From: Acidovorax sp. YS12 | GTDB lineage: Bacteria > Pseudomonadota > Gammaproteobacteria > Burkholderiales > Burkholderiaceae_C | Direction of reading: 5' to 3' | Assembly: GCA_021496925.1 (NCBI GenBank) | Contig: CP053915.1 | Location: 3,995,501-4,059,500, forward strand | DNA length: 64,000 nt | Shown: piece after piece, positions 1-8,984 of the stretch | How positions within the stretch are numbered: position 1 is the first letter of the stretch | Layout: every line of letters starts with the position of its first letter | Position numbers and translations under genes: made by a program | Notes under the pieces: generated by a model | What the model was told of the DNA's origin: nothing | What the model saw: only the letters and a program-made list of their open reading frames with translations | Database searches by the model: none

Positions 1-2154
1 GGCAGCGACCCGCGGCGCCTCATGCAGGCGCTGCCCGCGCCGGGGCAGGACCCGGTGCTCGACCGCTTCGTCGCCGGCGCCGAGGGCAGCATCGTGCACA
101 CGTTCGACGGCGTGCGGGTGCTTGCCTCGGTGCGCCAGATGGCGGAGCCCGGCTGGATCGTGGCCGTCTCGCAGCCCACGGCGCAGGCGTTCGCGCCCCT
201 CGAGGCGATGCGCCAGCGCATCGTCGTGGCCACGCTGGTGCTCACGGTGCTTGCGGCCTGGGGCATCTGGTGGATGCTGCGCCGCGCGCTGCGGCCGCTG
301 GAGCACATGGCCCGGCGCATGGGCGCCATGGCGCGGCAGGAGGAGCCCCTGCAGCCGCTGCCGCCCCGGCGCGCGCGCGAGCTGGACCAGCTGGTGCAGG
401 GCTTCAACCACCTGCTGGCCGAGCTGGAGCAGCGCCAGCGCGCCGTGCGCGAGAGCCAGGAGCGCTACCGCGCGGCCTTCATGACCAGCCCCGATGCGCT
501 TGACATCACGCGGGTGTCCGACGGTGCCCACCTGGACGTGAACGAGGGCTTCGAGCGCCTGTTCGGCTGGCCGCGCGCGGAGGTGCTGGGCCGCTCGGGC
601 CTGGGGCTGGGCATCTGGCGCGAAAGCGATGCCGGCGTGCGCGCGCGGCTGGTGCAGCAGGTGCTGGCGCAGGGCCGCATCGCGCAGCACGAGCAGGTGC
701 TGCGCCGGCGCGACGGCAGCATGGTCACGGTGCGCATGGCCGCCAGCCTGCTGGACGTGGAAGGCGAACCCTGCCTGCTCTGGGTCACCCAGGACGTGAC
801 GGCCTACCTCCAGGCCCATGCGCAGATCCAGCGCCTGACCTCCACCGACGCGCTCACCGGCCTGCCCAACCTGCAGCAGTTCATGCTGCATCTGGCGCAG
901 GCGCAGGCGCGCTGCCTTGAGGCGCAGCACCTGGGGGCGCTGCTGTGCATCGACCTGGACGACTTCAAGACCGTCAACGACAGCATGGGCCACGACCACG
1001 GCGACCAGCTGCTGCGCATGGTGGCCGGGCGCCTGCAGGAGGCGCTGGGCCCCGAGGGCGTGGTGGCGCGCCTCGGCGGGGATGAGTTCATCGTGCTGCT
1101 CGACGGCCTGCCCGCGCAGTTCGGGGAGGCGGCCCACGCCGCCCAGGCCATGGCCTACCGGCTGTCGGAGCGGCTGGGCGAGGCCTTGCCGCTCGACGGC
1201 ACGGTGCACAACCCGGGCGTGGGCGTGGGCATCCTGGTCTTCGGCCAGGCGCACCAGGCGCCCAAGGAGCTGTTGCGCCAGGCCGTGCTGGCGCTGAACC
1301 AGGCCAAGCACACGGGGCCGGGCGCCATCCTGTTCTTCGAGCCGCAGATGCAGGACCAGGTGAGCAGCCGCGCGCGCCTGCAGCGCAGCCTGCGCGAGGC
1401 GCTGCAGAAGCAGACCTTCGCGCTGCACTACCAGCCGCAGCTGGCCGACAGCGGCGCCGTGGTCGGCGTCGAGGCGCTGGTGCGCTGGCATCTGCAGGGG
1501 CACGGCATGGTGCCGCCGGCCGAGTTCATCCCGCTGGCGGAAAAGACCGGGCTGATCCTGCCGCTGGGCCGCTGGATCCTGCACACCGCCTGCGCGCAGC
1601 TCGCGGCCTGGGCGCGGGCGCCGGGGCGCATGCACCTGAGCATGGCGGTGAACGTGAGTGCCGGCCAGTTCCAGCAGGACGACTTCGTGCAGCAGGTGCA
1701 GGAGGTGCTGGCCGAGACCGGCGCCCCCGCGCACCGGCTGAAGATCGAGCTGACCGAGAGCCTGATGATGTGCCAGATCGAGGACGTCATCGCCCGCATG
1801 AAGGCGCTGCGCGACCTGGGCGTGCGCTTTTCGCTCGACGACTTCGGCACGGGCTTTTCGTCGCTGTCCTACCTCAAGCGCCTGCCGCTGGACCAGCTCA
1901 AGATCGACCAGGGTTTCGTGCGCGACATCCTGGAGGATCACAACGACGCGGCCATCGCCCGCACCGTGATCGCCCTGGGCGAGAGCCTGGGCCTGGAGGT
2001 GATCGCCGAGGGCGTGGAGACGCCCGCGCACCGCGAAGCCCTGGCGCGCTGGGGCTGCCGCTACTACCAGGGCTACCTGTTCAGCAAGCCGCTGCCGCTG
2101 GCGCAGCTCGAAGACTACCTGGACCAGCAGCCGGCACCGGCGCTGGCGCCGTAG
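1..2154 (+). CDS. PAS-GGDEF-EAL c-di-GMP signalling protein (5' end missing)
   Basis: The frame is open to the first base of the window, so the true start lies upstream and the ATG at 22 is probably internal. Visible order: the end of a periplasmic sensor region, one membrane segment (about residues 80-100), a HAMP-like linker, PAS (about 155-275), GGDEF (about 280-440) and EAL (about 460-705). The GGDEF signature is intact at bases 1075-1089. No RxxD inhibitory site precedes it. The EAL domain keeps EAL, KIELTES, DDFGTGFSS and EGVET, so phosphodiesterase activity is expected and cyclase activity is possible. It is a membrane-bound signalling enzyme whose ligand is unknown. It converges on the sulfatase gene with a 13-bp gap. 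Confidence 0.93.
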   Translation, partial: GSDPRRLMQALPAPGQDPVLDRFVAGAEGSIVHTFDGVRVLASVRQMAEPGWIVAVSQPTAQAFAPLEAMRQRIVVATLVLTVLAAWGIWWMLRRALRPLEHMARRMGAMARQEEPLQPLPPRRARELDQLVQGFNHLLAELEQRQRAVRESQERYRAAFMTSPDALDITRVSDGAHLDVNEGFERLFGWPRAEVLGRSGLGLGIWRESDAGVRARLVQQVLAQGRIAQHEQVLRRRDGSMVTVRMAASLLDVEGEPCLLWVTQDVTAYLQAHAQIQRLTSTDALTGLPNLQQFMLHLAQAQARCLEAQHLGALLCIDLDDFKTVNDSMGHDHGDQLLRMVAGRLQEALGPEGVVARLGGDEFIVLLDGLPAQFGEAAHAAQAMAYRLSERLGEALPLDGTVHNPGVGVGILVFGQAHQAPKELLRQAVLALNQAKHTGPGAILFFEPQMQDQVSSRARLQRSLREALQKQTFALHYQPQLADSGAVVGVEALVRWHLQGHGMVPPAEFIPLAEKTGLILPLGRWILHTACAQLAAWARAPGRMHLSMAVNVSAGQFQQDDFVQQVQEVLAETGAPAHRLKIELTESLMMCQIEDVIARMKALRDLGVRFSLDDFGTGFSSLSYLKRLPLDQLKIDQGFVRDILEDHNDAAIARTVIALGESLGLEVIAEGVETPAHREALARWGCRYYQGYLFSKPLPLAQLEDYLDQQPAPALAP

Positions 2155-2167
2155 CCCGGGGCGGCCA

Positions 2168-3985
2168 TCAAGGAATCCACTGGTGAAAGCGCAGGAGCTC
2201 GTGGGCGAAGTTCGCCTCCAGGTCGGGCAGCAGCGCGCGTTGGCGGTTGATTTCCTGCAGCGCGGCCTGGGCGTCCTGGGCATCGGCGGGCGCGTTGATC
2301 CAGGCGGTGTCGTCCCCCGCCAGGCGCACGAGGAACGGCGTTTCCTGGTCCTTGACCTTCACCAGCACCTGGCCACGCTGCGCGCCCAGCGGGTGGAAGA
2401 TGAACCGCGCCTGCACGGGCTGCTCCAGGAACCGGCCCTGGAAATCGGAGGTGCACGAGGGCAGCCCCATGGTGGCGAGAAAAGAGGGAATGGCGTCGGC
2501 CTGCTGCCATTGCCCTGCCACCGGCGGCTGGCCCCGGTGCTCGGCGCTCACCACGACGGCGGGCACGCGCGCCGGTGCCGCGGGGCCCAGGCGGGCCTTT
2601 TCCTGGGCGTCCAGCAGGGTCATGCTGCGGTGGTCGCCGGTGATGAACAGCAGCCCGTCGTCGAAGAAATGGCGCGCCTGCAGTTGGGCCACGAGTTCGC
2701 CCAGGGCCGCGTCGGCGTAGCGCAGGGCGGCTTCCTCGCCGTGCTGCGTGCTGCCCGGAATGGTGAAAGGCGGGTGGGTGGTGATGGTTTGCACCACGGC
2801 GAAGAAGGGCCCTGCCGGACGCTCCTGGTCGAGCCATTGCAGCAGGCGCCGGTACAGCGCGGCGTCGCCCGGGTCGTCGAAGGAGCCCCGGGGCAGGCCC
2901 GCGTAGGCCGGGTGCTCGGGGCCTTCGATGGAGGTGAAGCCCAGGTTTTTCAGCCAGTCCCGGGTGCCGAGGAAATTCAGGTCCGCCGAGGTGAAGTAAA
3001 GCGCCGGGATATGGTGCCGGGCCAGTGCGGCGAAGAAATCCTGCTGCGGCTTGTCGTAGCCCGCGAAGGTGTTGGTGGACTGGTAGCGGTTGACTTGCGG
3101 AAATGGCACATGGCCGGTCAGCAAGGCGATCAGGCCGCCATCGGTGGTGAACCCATTGGCGTAAAAGGATTCGAGGTAGCTGTATTGCGAGGCGATCCGG
3201 TCCAGCGCCGGGGTGTAGTTCTTCAGGCCGGCGAATTTCTGGCTGTGGTGCAGCGACAGGGACTCGACCACCAGCAGGATGACCGGGCGGGCCTTTTTCG
3301 CGCTGGGGATGCAGGTCTGCGCGGGCGCGGGTGCGTTTTGCAGGCGCGCCCGCAGCGCGGCGGAAAAGGGGGCGTCGGTTCCGCTCTGGAGGTTGCTGCT
3401 CAAGTAATCCTGGTAGCCATTCTGGTGAATGTATTCCGCACCCTGCGGCAGGTAGCGGCATGCCCACAGGATGGGCAAGGCGCACAGGTAAACGAGTGCG
3501 CGGGTTTTCTGCCGCGGGGTGGTCCAGGCGCGGCGTGATGCCCGCACCAGGAATACGCTGGTCAACAGCGTGAGTGCCACCAGGAGCAGCCCCCGGCCGC
3601 TTGCCAGGTACGGCAGGGCCACGGTGGTGTTCGATGAAAAATCGCCCGCGTATTTGACCAGGTCGGCGATGCGCAGGCGAAAGCTGAACAGGTCGTACAC
3701 CGCCATGTCGATGGCGTACAGCCACAGCACCGCCAGCGCGCACAGGGCCAGCGGCCAGCGCAGCCAAGCCGGGCTGGCCTTGGCCAACCCCACCAGGGCG
3801 AGCAGGACACCCAGGACGCCGGCGTCGTAGGCGGGGGCGCTCCACACCAGGCAATCGCGGGTGCAGGCGGTGACTTGCGCGAGCTGGGCCACCGTGAGCT
3901 GCCAGCGCAGCCCCATGCAGGCGGCAAAGCAGACCACCAGCAGCACCGTCGGCCCCAGGCGGGGCCGCGCCGCGTGGGCTACCAC
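2168..3985 (-). CDS. LtaS-like membrane sulfatase/phosphoglycerol transferase family protein
   Basis: About 605 aa. The N-terminal third holds several hydrophobic membrane segments. The C-terminal part is an alkaline-phosphatase-fold sulfatase domain: VILLVVESLS carries the likely nucleophile region, and ITGDHR is a late metal-binding motif. Enzymes of this family transfer phosphoglycerol or phosphoethanolamine to envelope glycans, or cleave sulfate or phosphate esters, in the periplasm. The exact substrate cannot be told from sequence. I chose the GTG at 3985, which overlaps the folB stop (gtggtag), because the longer frame to 4141 runs back through folB and lacks membrane character. It is therefore translationally coupled to folB. 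Confidence 0.8.
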   Translation of the reverse strand: MVAHAARPRLGPTVLLVVCFAACMGLRWQLTVAQLAQVTACTRDCLVWSAPAYDAGVLGVLLALVGLAKASPAWLRWPLALCALAVLWLYAIDMAVYDLFSFRLRIADLVKYAGDFSSNTTVALPYLASGRGLLLVALTLLTSVFLVRASRRAWTTPRQKTRALVYLCALPILWACRYLPQGAEYIHQNGYQDYLSSNLQSGTDAPFSAALRARLQNAPAPAQTCIPSAKKARPVILLVVESLSLHHSQKFAGLKNYTPALDRIASQYSYLESFYANGFTTDGGLIALLTGHVPFPQVNRYQSTNTFAGYDKPQQDFFAALARHHIPALYFTSADLNFLGTRDWLKNLGFTSIEGPEHPAYAGLPRGSFDDPGDAALYRRLLQWLDQERPAGPFFAVVQTITTHPPFTIPGSTQHGEEAALRYADAALGELVAQLQARHFFDDGLLFITGDHRSMTLLDAQEKARLGPAAPARVPAVVVSAEHRGQPPVAGQWQQADAIPSFLATMGLPSCTSDFQGRFLEQPVQARFIFHPLGAQRGQVLVKVKDQETPFLVRLAGDDTAWINAPADAQDAQAALQEINRQRALLPDLEANFAHELLRFHQWIP

Positions 3986-4350
3986 AGCCCCGTCTCGACG
4001 CGGATCGCCACTTCGCAGTCGTCGAAGATTTCCAGCTTGGCGATCTTCACGCGCACGCCCAGCACGCCGGGCAGCTGCATGAGGCGGCTGGCCAGCTTGC
4101 CGATCAGGCTCTCCAGCAGGTTCACGTGTTCGGCGCGGCACTCGTCGATGATGATCTGGCGCACCTTGCGGTAGTCCAGCACGTGCAGGATGTCGTCGTC
4201 GCGCGGCGCCAGGGGCTGGGGGCCCAGGTTCAGCTCGGCATCGACCTGGATGGGCTGGGGCGCGGTTTTCTCGTGCGCCAGGATGCCCAGGTTGGCATCG
4301 AAGCGCAGCCCCGTCAGCGTGAGGATTTGCGTGCCTGCGGCGTGGGTCAT
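3979..4350 (-). CDS. folB: dihydroneopterin aldolase
   Basis: 123 aa, the usual FolB length. It converts 7,8-dihydroneopterin to 6-hydroxymethyl-7,8-dihydropterin in folate synthesis. The conserved segment with GILAHE near residue 25, the central LDYRKVRQII and the C-terminal VKIAKLE strand fit the family. It lies 7 bp downstream of a FolM-like reductase gene on the same strand, which supports a small pterin/folate operon. Its stop overlaps the start of the sulfatase gene. Confidence 0.93.
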   Translation of the reverse strand: MTHAAGTQILTLTGLRFDANLGILAHEKTAPQPIQVDAELNLGPQPLAPRDDDILHVLDYRKVRQIIIDECRAEHVNLLESLIGKLASRLMQLPGVLGVRVKIAKLEIFDDCEVAIRVETGLW

Positions 4351-4357
4351 GGTGGGG

Positions 4358-5146
4358 TTACATCATCGAAAAATCGCGCGCGAAGCGCTGCAGGTGCTGG
4401 CCGCCATCGACCAGCAGCGTCGTGCCGGTCAGCGAGCGGTTTTCCAGCGCGAAGCGCACCGCGCCGGCCACGTCCTCGGGCGAGGACGAGCGCCCCAGCG
4501 GGCTCAGGGTGTGCAGCTGGGCGAAGCGCTCGGGCGTGAGCAGGTGGCTGGTCAGCGTCAGGCCCGGCGCCACGCCCACCACGCGCACGCGCGGCGCCAG
4601 GGCCAGCGCCAGCATGGTGCCGGCGGCTTCCAGCGCGGCCTTGGAGAGGGTGTAGCTCAGGAAGTCGGGGTTCTGGTTCCACAGCTTCTGGTCCAGCAGG
4701 TTCACCACCGCGCCGTGGGCATCGGCCTCGCCCGCCTGCGCGCGCTCGGCCAGGTGCTGGTGCAGCGCCTGGGCCAGCAGCACCGGGGCGCCGGCGTTGC
4801 TGCGCAGGTGGCGCTCCAGCAGGCCGTAGCTGAAGCTGGCGGCGTCGTCGTGCTCGAACAGCGCGGCGCTGTTGACCACGGCGTCCACGGCGCCGAAATG
4901 CGCCACCACGCGCGGCAGCAGGGCGCGCACGGCGGCTTCGTCGGCGAAATCCGCGTCGAAATGGCCGCTAACGCCCGACAGGCTTGCGCAAGCAGCTACG
5001 GTTTCAAGAGCGTCGTGGCTGGAGTCCCGGTAGTGCACGGCCACCTGCCAGCCCGCCGTGGCGAGCGCCAGCGCGATGGTGCGGCCCAGGCGCCTGGCGG
5101 CGCCGGTGACCAGGACGGTGCGGGGAGGGGAAGCGGCAGAGGGCAT
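4358..5146 (-). CDS. SDR-family oxidoreductase, FolM/pteridine-reductase-like
   Basis: 262 aa short-chain dehydrogenase. The nucleotide-binding motif is TGAARRLGR near residue 14; the Arg in this motif is typical of pteridine reductase/FolM relatives that use NADPH. The active site shows Tyr and Lys in SYTLSK, and the C-terminal DGGQ segment is typical of SDRs. Because folB follows 7 bp downstream, reduction of dihydromonapterin or dihydrofolate is the likely role. The substrate assignment is inference, and a generic SDR activity cannot be excluded. Confidence 0.8.
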   Translation of the reverse strand: MPSAASPPRTVLVTGAARRLGRTIALALATAGWQVAVHYRDSSHDALETVAACASLSGVSGHFDADFADEAAVRALLPRVVAHFGAVDAVVNSAALFEHDDAASFSYGLLERHLRSNAGAPVLLAQALHQHLAERAQAGEADAHGAVVNLLDQKLWNQNPDFLSYTLSKAALEAAGTMLALALAPRVRVVGVAPGLTLTSHLLTPERFAQLHTLSPLGRSSSPEDVAGAVRFALENRSLTGTTLLVDGGQHLQRFARDFSMM

Positions 5147-5179
5147 GGGGGCAAGGGTTCAGGGACAATCGCAGCCCTG

Positions 5180-6274
5180 ATGACCAGCGAACCCGAAATT
5201 CTACCGAGCGCCCTGCAAACCCTGATCGCCAAGGCCATCGCCGAGGCCGGCGGCTGGATTGGCTTCGACCGCTTCATGCAGCTGGCCCTGTACCAGCCCG
5301 GCCTGGGCTACTACAGCGGCGGCCTGCCCAAGATCGGCGCCATGCCCGAGGGCGGCAGCGACTTCGTCACCGCGCCCGAGATGTCGCCGCTGTTCGGCGA
5401 GGTGCTGGCCGTGCAGGTGGCCGAGGCGCTGGCGCGCACCGGCACGCGCGAGGTGTGGGAGTTTGGTGCCGGCACCGGCGCGCTGGCGGCGCAATTGCTG
5501 GGCGCGCTGCCCGATGCCGTGGAGCGCTACACCATCATCGACCTCTCGGGCGACCTGCGCGCGCGCCAGCAGGCACGCCTGGCGCCGTGGGGCGGCAAGG
5601 TGCGCTGGCTCGACCGCCTGCCCGATGCCTTCGAGGGCGTGGCCGTGGGCAACGAACTGCTCGACGCCATGCCCGTGCAGTTGCTGGCGCGCAAGGGCGG
5701 CGTGTGGCACGAGCGCGGCGTGGCCTGGGCCGGCGGCGCCTTCGCCTGGGAAGACCGCCCGACCGCGCTGCGCCCGCCCGTGGAGGTGGAGGGCGCGCAC
5801 GACTACCTGACCGAGTTGCACGCGCAGGGCGAGGCCTTCATCCACACCCTGGGCGAGCGCCTGGCGCGCGGCGCGGCGCTGCTGATCGACTACGGCTTTG
5901 GCGAGCGCGAGTACTACCACCCGCAGCGCGCCATGGGTACGGTGATGTGCCACCGCGCGCACTGCGCCGACGCGGACCCGCTGGCCGACGTGGGCGAGAA
6001 GGACATCACCGCCCACGTCAACTTCACCGCCATGGCCGTGGCCGGGCAGGACGCGGGCTTCGAGGTGCTGGGCTATACCTCGCAGGCGCACTTCCTGGTG
6101 AACTGCGGTTTGCTACAGAAAATGGAGCTGCTGGCGCTTGCCCCGCGGGCGATGGCGTCCAAATTGATGATGGAACACGAAATGGGTGAGCTGTTCAAGG
6201 TGCTGCTGCTGGCCAAGGGCGCGCCGTGGCCGCCCGCCGGCTTCACCCACGGCGACCGGCTTCACGGGCTTTGA
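5180..6274 (+). CDS. MidA/NDUFAF7-family SAM-dependent methyltransferase
   Basis: 364 aa. The SAM-binding loop EFGAGTGALAAQL lies near residue 98, with the family blocks FMQLALYQPGLGYY, VTAPEMSPLFGE and GNELLDAMP before and after it. Eukaryotic NDUFAF7 methylates an arginine of respiratory complex I; the bacterial target is not established. I chose the ATG at 5180 because the longer frame begins inside the divergent SDR gene. Two bases separate it from queC, so the two are probably co-transcribed. Confidence 0.88.
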   Translation: MTSEPEILPSALQTLIAKAIAEAGGWIGFDRFMQLALYQPGLGYYSGGLPKIGAMPEGGSDFVTAPEMSPLFGEVLAVQVAEALARTGTREVWEFGAGTGALAAQLLGALPDAVERYTIIDLSGDLRARQQARLAPWGGKVRWLDRLPDAFEGVAVGNELLDAMPVQLLARKGGVWHERGVAWAGGAFAWEDRPTALRPPVEVEGAHDYLTELHAQGEAFIHTLGERLARGAALLIDYGFGEREYYHPQRAMGTVMCHRAHCADADPLADVGEKDITAHVNFTAMAVAGQDAGFEVLGYTSQAHFLVNCGLLQKMELLALAPRAMASKLMMEHEMGELFKVLLLAKGAPWPPAGFTHGDRLHGL

Positions 6275-6276
6275 CC

Positions 6277-6993
6277 ATGCACACCACCGCCCTGGTTCTT
6301 TTCTCCGGCGGGCAGGACTCGACCACCTGCCTGGCCCATGCGCTGGCGCGCTACGCGCGCGTCGAGACCCTGGGCTTCGACTACGGCCAGCGCCACCGCG
6401 TGGAGCTGCAGGCGCGCACCACGGTGCTGGCGCGCCTGCGCGAACGCTTTCCGGCCTGGGCGCCGCGCCTGGGCGAAGACCACGTGCTCACGCTCGACGT
6501 GCTGCGCCAGATCGGCGGCTCCTCGCTCACCGAAGAGCGCGCCTTCGCCATGCAGACCGACGGGCTGCCCAACACCTTCGTGCCCGGGCGCAACCTGGTG
6601 TTCCTCACGCTGGCCGGGGCGCTGGCCTACCGGCACGGGCTGCAGGTCATCGTGGCCGGGGTGTGCGAGACCGATTTCTCCGGCTACCCCGACTGCCGCG
6701 ACGACACCATGAAGGCCATGCAGCTCGCGCTCAACCTGGGCCTTGCGCAGCGCCTGCGCATCAAAACGCCGCTGATGTGGATCGACAAGGCCGCCACCTG
6801 GCGCCTGGCCGCGCAGCTCGGCGGCCCGGCGCTGGTCGATCTGATCGTCGAGGAAACGCACACCTGCTACCAGGGCGAGCGCGGGGCGCGCCATGCCTGG
6901 GGCTACGGCTGCGGCGCGTGCCCGGCCTGTGCGCTGCGCGCGCGCGGCTGGGAAGGCTACCGCGCCGCGCCGGATGGGCCGGCGTTTGTATAG
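6277..6993 (+). CDS. queC: 7-cyano-7-deazaguanine synthase
   Basis: 238 aa. It converts 7-carboxy-7-deazaguanine to preQ0 with ATP and ammonia, in the queuosine tRNA-modification pathway. The PP-loop SGGQDSTT begins at about residue 9, followed by GFDYGQRH. The C-terminal cysteine cluster (CYQGER...CGACPAC) forms the zinc site. The start is the ATG at 6277, which matches the family N-terminus; the open frame reaches back to 6226 inside the methyltransferase gene. Confidence 0.96.
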   Translation: MHTTALVLFSGGQDSTTCLAHALARYARVETLGFDYGQRHRVELQARTTVLARLRERFPAWAPRLGEDHVLTLDVLRQIGGSSLTEERAFAMQTDGLPNTFVPGRNLVFLTLAGALAYRHGLQVIVAGVCETDFSGYPDCRDDTMKAMQLALNLGLAQRLRIKTPLMWIDKAATWRLAAQLGGPALVDLIVEETHTCYQGERGARHAWGYGCGACPACALRARGWEGYRAAPDGPAFV

Positions 6994-7021
6994 TGGCCCC
7001 TTCCATTCCGCAGCCCGCCCC

Positions 7022-7486
7022 ATGTCGATTGCCTCCTCGCTCACCATCGCCCAGTTGAACCCCGACGGCAGCGTGCCCGTGCCCGTGGCGCCCGACGCGC
7101 AGGCCAACGCGGCGGCAGACGCCTTGCAGCGCGCGGCGCAGTTGGAGGCCCTGCAGGCCCAGGTGGCGGATCTGGAGGAAGTCCTGGCCAAGCCGCTGAG
7201 CGAAATCCTGGCCGACCGCGACCGCTTCAAGCAGGCCGCTGCCGCGTGGGATGCCTTCGGCGCGCTGTGGGTGCTGTCGCAGCGCGCCATGCGCCGCGTG
7301 GCGCTCGACCTGGCCGAGGCGCAGGGACTGAGCGAAGCCGAGGTGGTGGCGCGTGCCATGGCCTATGCCAACGACGTGCTCAACGGCGACGGGGAGGATC
7401 TGGGCGGCTCGATCGCCGCCGCCCAGATGGCGCACATCGCGCGGCACAAGCCGTTCCTGCGCAAGCAGTTCAGGCCGAGCGCTTGA
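7022..7486 (+). CDS. hypothetical protein with coiled-coil-like N-terminal half
   Basis: 154 aa; I do not recognise the family. Residues 25-60 are rich in Ala, Leu and Gln in a heptad-like pattern (LQRAAQLEALQAQVADLEEVL), suggesting a coiled coil. No signal peptide or membrane segment is visible. It follows queC by 28 bp. Its 3' end overlaps the 3' end of the convergent RelE/ParE toxin gene by 17 bp. Codon use is like the neighbours. Confidence 0.7.
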   Translation: MSIASSLTIAQLNPDGSVPVPVAPDAQANAAADALQRAAQLEALQAQVADLEEVLAKPLSEILADRDRFKQAAAAWDAFGALWVLSQRAMRRVALDLAEAQGLSEAEVVARAMAYANDVLNGDGEDLGGSIAAAQMAHIARHKPFLRKQFRPSA

Positions 7487-7775
7487 ACCCGGCTTCGCGC
7501 TGGCTGCGCACGGCCAGCACGAGCACGGTGTCGAGGGCCGCCACGTAGTGGTACAGCGCCACGTAGCCACGCGCTGCGCGGCCGATTACCAGTTCGCGCA
7601 GGCCGCCTTGCACGGGCCGGCCGATCAACGGGCTGTGGGTGAGGATCTGCAGGGCGTCCAGGATGCCGCCGATGCGCTCGGGGGCCGCGCCGGGATCGTA
7701 TTGGACGATGTGATCGAAGAAACGGTCGAAGTCGTCCAGGACTTCCGGCGCCAGTTCGATGCGCGCCATGCTCAC
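7470..7775 (-). CDS. RelE/ParE-family toxin
   Basis: 101 aa, the usual size of the RelE/ParE superfamily. Family features are the N-terminal helix ELAPEVLDDFDRFFDHI, the central SPLIGRPV...LRELVIGRAARGYVALYHY and the terminal strand DTVLVLAVRSQREAGF. Its start overlaps the stop of the ribbon-helix-helix antitoxin gene by 4 bp (ATGA), the standard antitoxin-first order. Whether it cleaves ribosome-bound mRNA (RelE-like) or poisons gyrase (ParE-like) cannot be decided from sequence. Confidence 0.85.
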   Translation of the reverse strand: MSMARIELAPEVLDDFDRFFDHIVQYDPGAAPERIGGILDALQILTHSPLIGRPVQGGLRELVIGRAARGYVALYHYVAALDTVLVLAVRSQREAGFKRSA

Positions 7776-8056
7776 GCGGCGGGCGTGCGGGCGGCGGGCT
7801 TGCGCGGGCGCTTGCCGTCGGCGCGGGCCGCCAGGTAGGCCCGGGCGTCGTCCCAGGCCACGGTCTGGCCGGTGGCGCGGATGCGCGCCCAGCGCTCTTC
7901 CGCCAGGGCATGGAAGGCGTTGTCCTGCTCCACCTGGTCCACCGTCCTCTCCAGCGCCTCCAGGATGAAGGCGTGGGCCGACTTGCCCGCCTGCGCGGCG
8001 GCGGCGTTGATGCGCGTTTTCAGCGCGTCTTCCAGGCGGATGGTGGTGGTGGGCAT
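7772..8056 (-). CDS. ribbon-helix-helix (CopG-type) antitoxin
   Basis: 94 aa. The N-terminal TTTIRLEDALKTRINAAAAQAGKSAHAFI reads as a ribbon-helix-helix DNA-binding domain. The charged C-terminus would wrap the partner toxin encoded immediately downstream. I chose the ATG at 8056; the frame is open further upstream, but that extension is antisense to the GST gene and looks non-coding. Autorepression of the pair is expected for the family. Confidence 0.82.
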   Translation of the reverse strand: MPTTTIRLEDALKTRINAAAAQAGKSAHAFILEALERTVDQVEQDNAFHALAEERWARIRATGQTVAWDDARAYLAARADGKRPRKPAARTPAA

Positions 8057-8121
8057 GGGGGCTCCGGTAGCTGGCTCAATGTAGCACCTTTGTGCTGCAT
8101 CTGTGCATCTGGCGCCGCCGC

Positions 8122-8805
8122 TCAGCGCCGCAGCCGGTACGGCTCCTCGAATTCGCGGAAGTCTTGCTCCGCCAGCGCGCCGTCGATCCAGTCCTTCACG
8201 CCCGGCAGCGCCTGCACGCGCCGCACGTAGTCGGCGATGGGCTGCGGCACTGGCAGCGCGAAGGTGGCCAGGCGCATGCACACCGGGGCGTAGAAGGCGT
8301 CGGCGATGCTGAACGCGCCGAACAGCATCGGGCCGCCGTGTTCCTGCAGCAGCGCGCTCCACATCGCCACCAGACGCTGCACGTCGGCGCGCACGCCGGC
8401 GTTGTCGCGCCAGACCAGCGCGCCGGCCTCGGGCAGGCGCGCCTCGATGTTCATGCCGCAGGCGCTGCGCAGCGCGGTGAAGCCGCTGTGCATCTCGGCC
8501 ACCACGCTGCGCGCCGTCGCGCGGGCAGCGCGGTCCGCGGGCCAGAGCTGCTTGCCGGGGTATTGCTCGGCCAGGTATTCGGCGATGGCCAGGCTGTCCC
8601 AGAGGACCAGGCCGTCATCGACCAGCACCGGCACCTTGCCCGTGGGCGACAGGCCTGCGAGCTGCGCCTTGAACTGCGAGCCGGGCGCGAAGCTGTCGAA
8701 GCGCACAGGCCTTTCTTCGAAGGCGATGCCCGCCTGGCGCAGCAGCACCCAGGGGCGCATGGACCAGGAGGAGTAGTTCTTGTTGCCGATGTAGAGCTGG
8801 AGCAT
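8122..8805 (-). CDS. glutathione S-transferase family protein
   Basis: 227 aa. The N-terminal thioredoxin-like domain contains NKNYSSWSMRPW, where a Ser or Tyr would activate glutathione, then GKVPVLVDDG (cis-Pro) and DSLAIAEYLAE, which binds the gamma-glutamyl group. The C-terminal helical domain keeps the FSIADAFYAP folding motif. It resembles the YfcF/maleylacetoacetate-isomerase-like branch. The substrate is unknown. It is a single gene between the toxin-antitoxin pair and an intergenic repeat. Confidence 0.87.
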   Translation of the reverse strand: MLQLYIGNKNYSSWSMRPWVLLRQAGIAFEERPVRFDSFAPGSQFKAQLAGLSPTGKVPVLVDDGLVLWDSLAIAEYLAEQYPGKQLWPADRAARATARSVVAEMHSGFTALRSACGMNIEARLPEAGALVWRDNAGVRADVQRLVAMWSALLQEHGGPMLFGAFSIADAFYAPVCMRLATFALPVPQPIADYVRRVQALPGVKDWIDGALAEQDFREFEEPYRLRR

Positions 8806-8856
8806 GGGTTTCCTTCGTCAAAAACAGGGCGCAGCGCTACCCGTCAAATGGCCGTG

Positions 8857-8984
8857 GAACAGGCCATGCCAGCGGACGCCGTGGAGCGGGCCTGGCCCGG
8901 CCACCGGCGGCGTCCCCCTGCCCGCGGCGCGCAGCGCTGCGAGAGCGGGGGGAAGCCGCGCAGCGGCTCAGGGGGATGTTCCTC
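8857..8984. repeat. long GC-rich interspersed repeat, copy A
   Basis: This stretch resembles 12744-12886, 18888-19030 and 42853-42987. The shared core is a hairpin block with CCCCCTGCCCG, a GCGCAGCG..GCGAGAGCGGGGGG segment and GCCGCGCAGCGGCTCAGGGGG. It fills the gap between the GST gene and the cyclo-ligase gene. No ORF is supported here. It is a mosaic of imperfect inverted repeats rather than an IS, since it has no transposase. Confidence 0.7.

Noticed and set aside
2115..3854. 579-aa frame overlapping the sulfatase gene on the same strand
   Set aside because: Pro/Arg/Gly-rich out-of-frame translation; the other frame has membrane helices and sulfatase motifs.
6110..6160. Short palindromic repeat inside the MidA-like methyltransferase gene
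   Set aside because: Only the first arm (GAGCTGCTGGCGCTTG) is similar. The encoded residues look like normal family sequence, so chance similarity is more likely.
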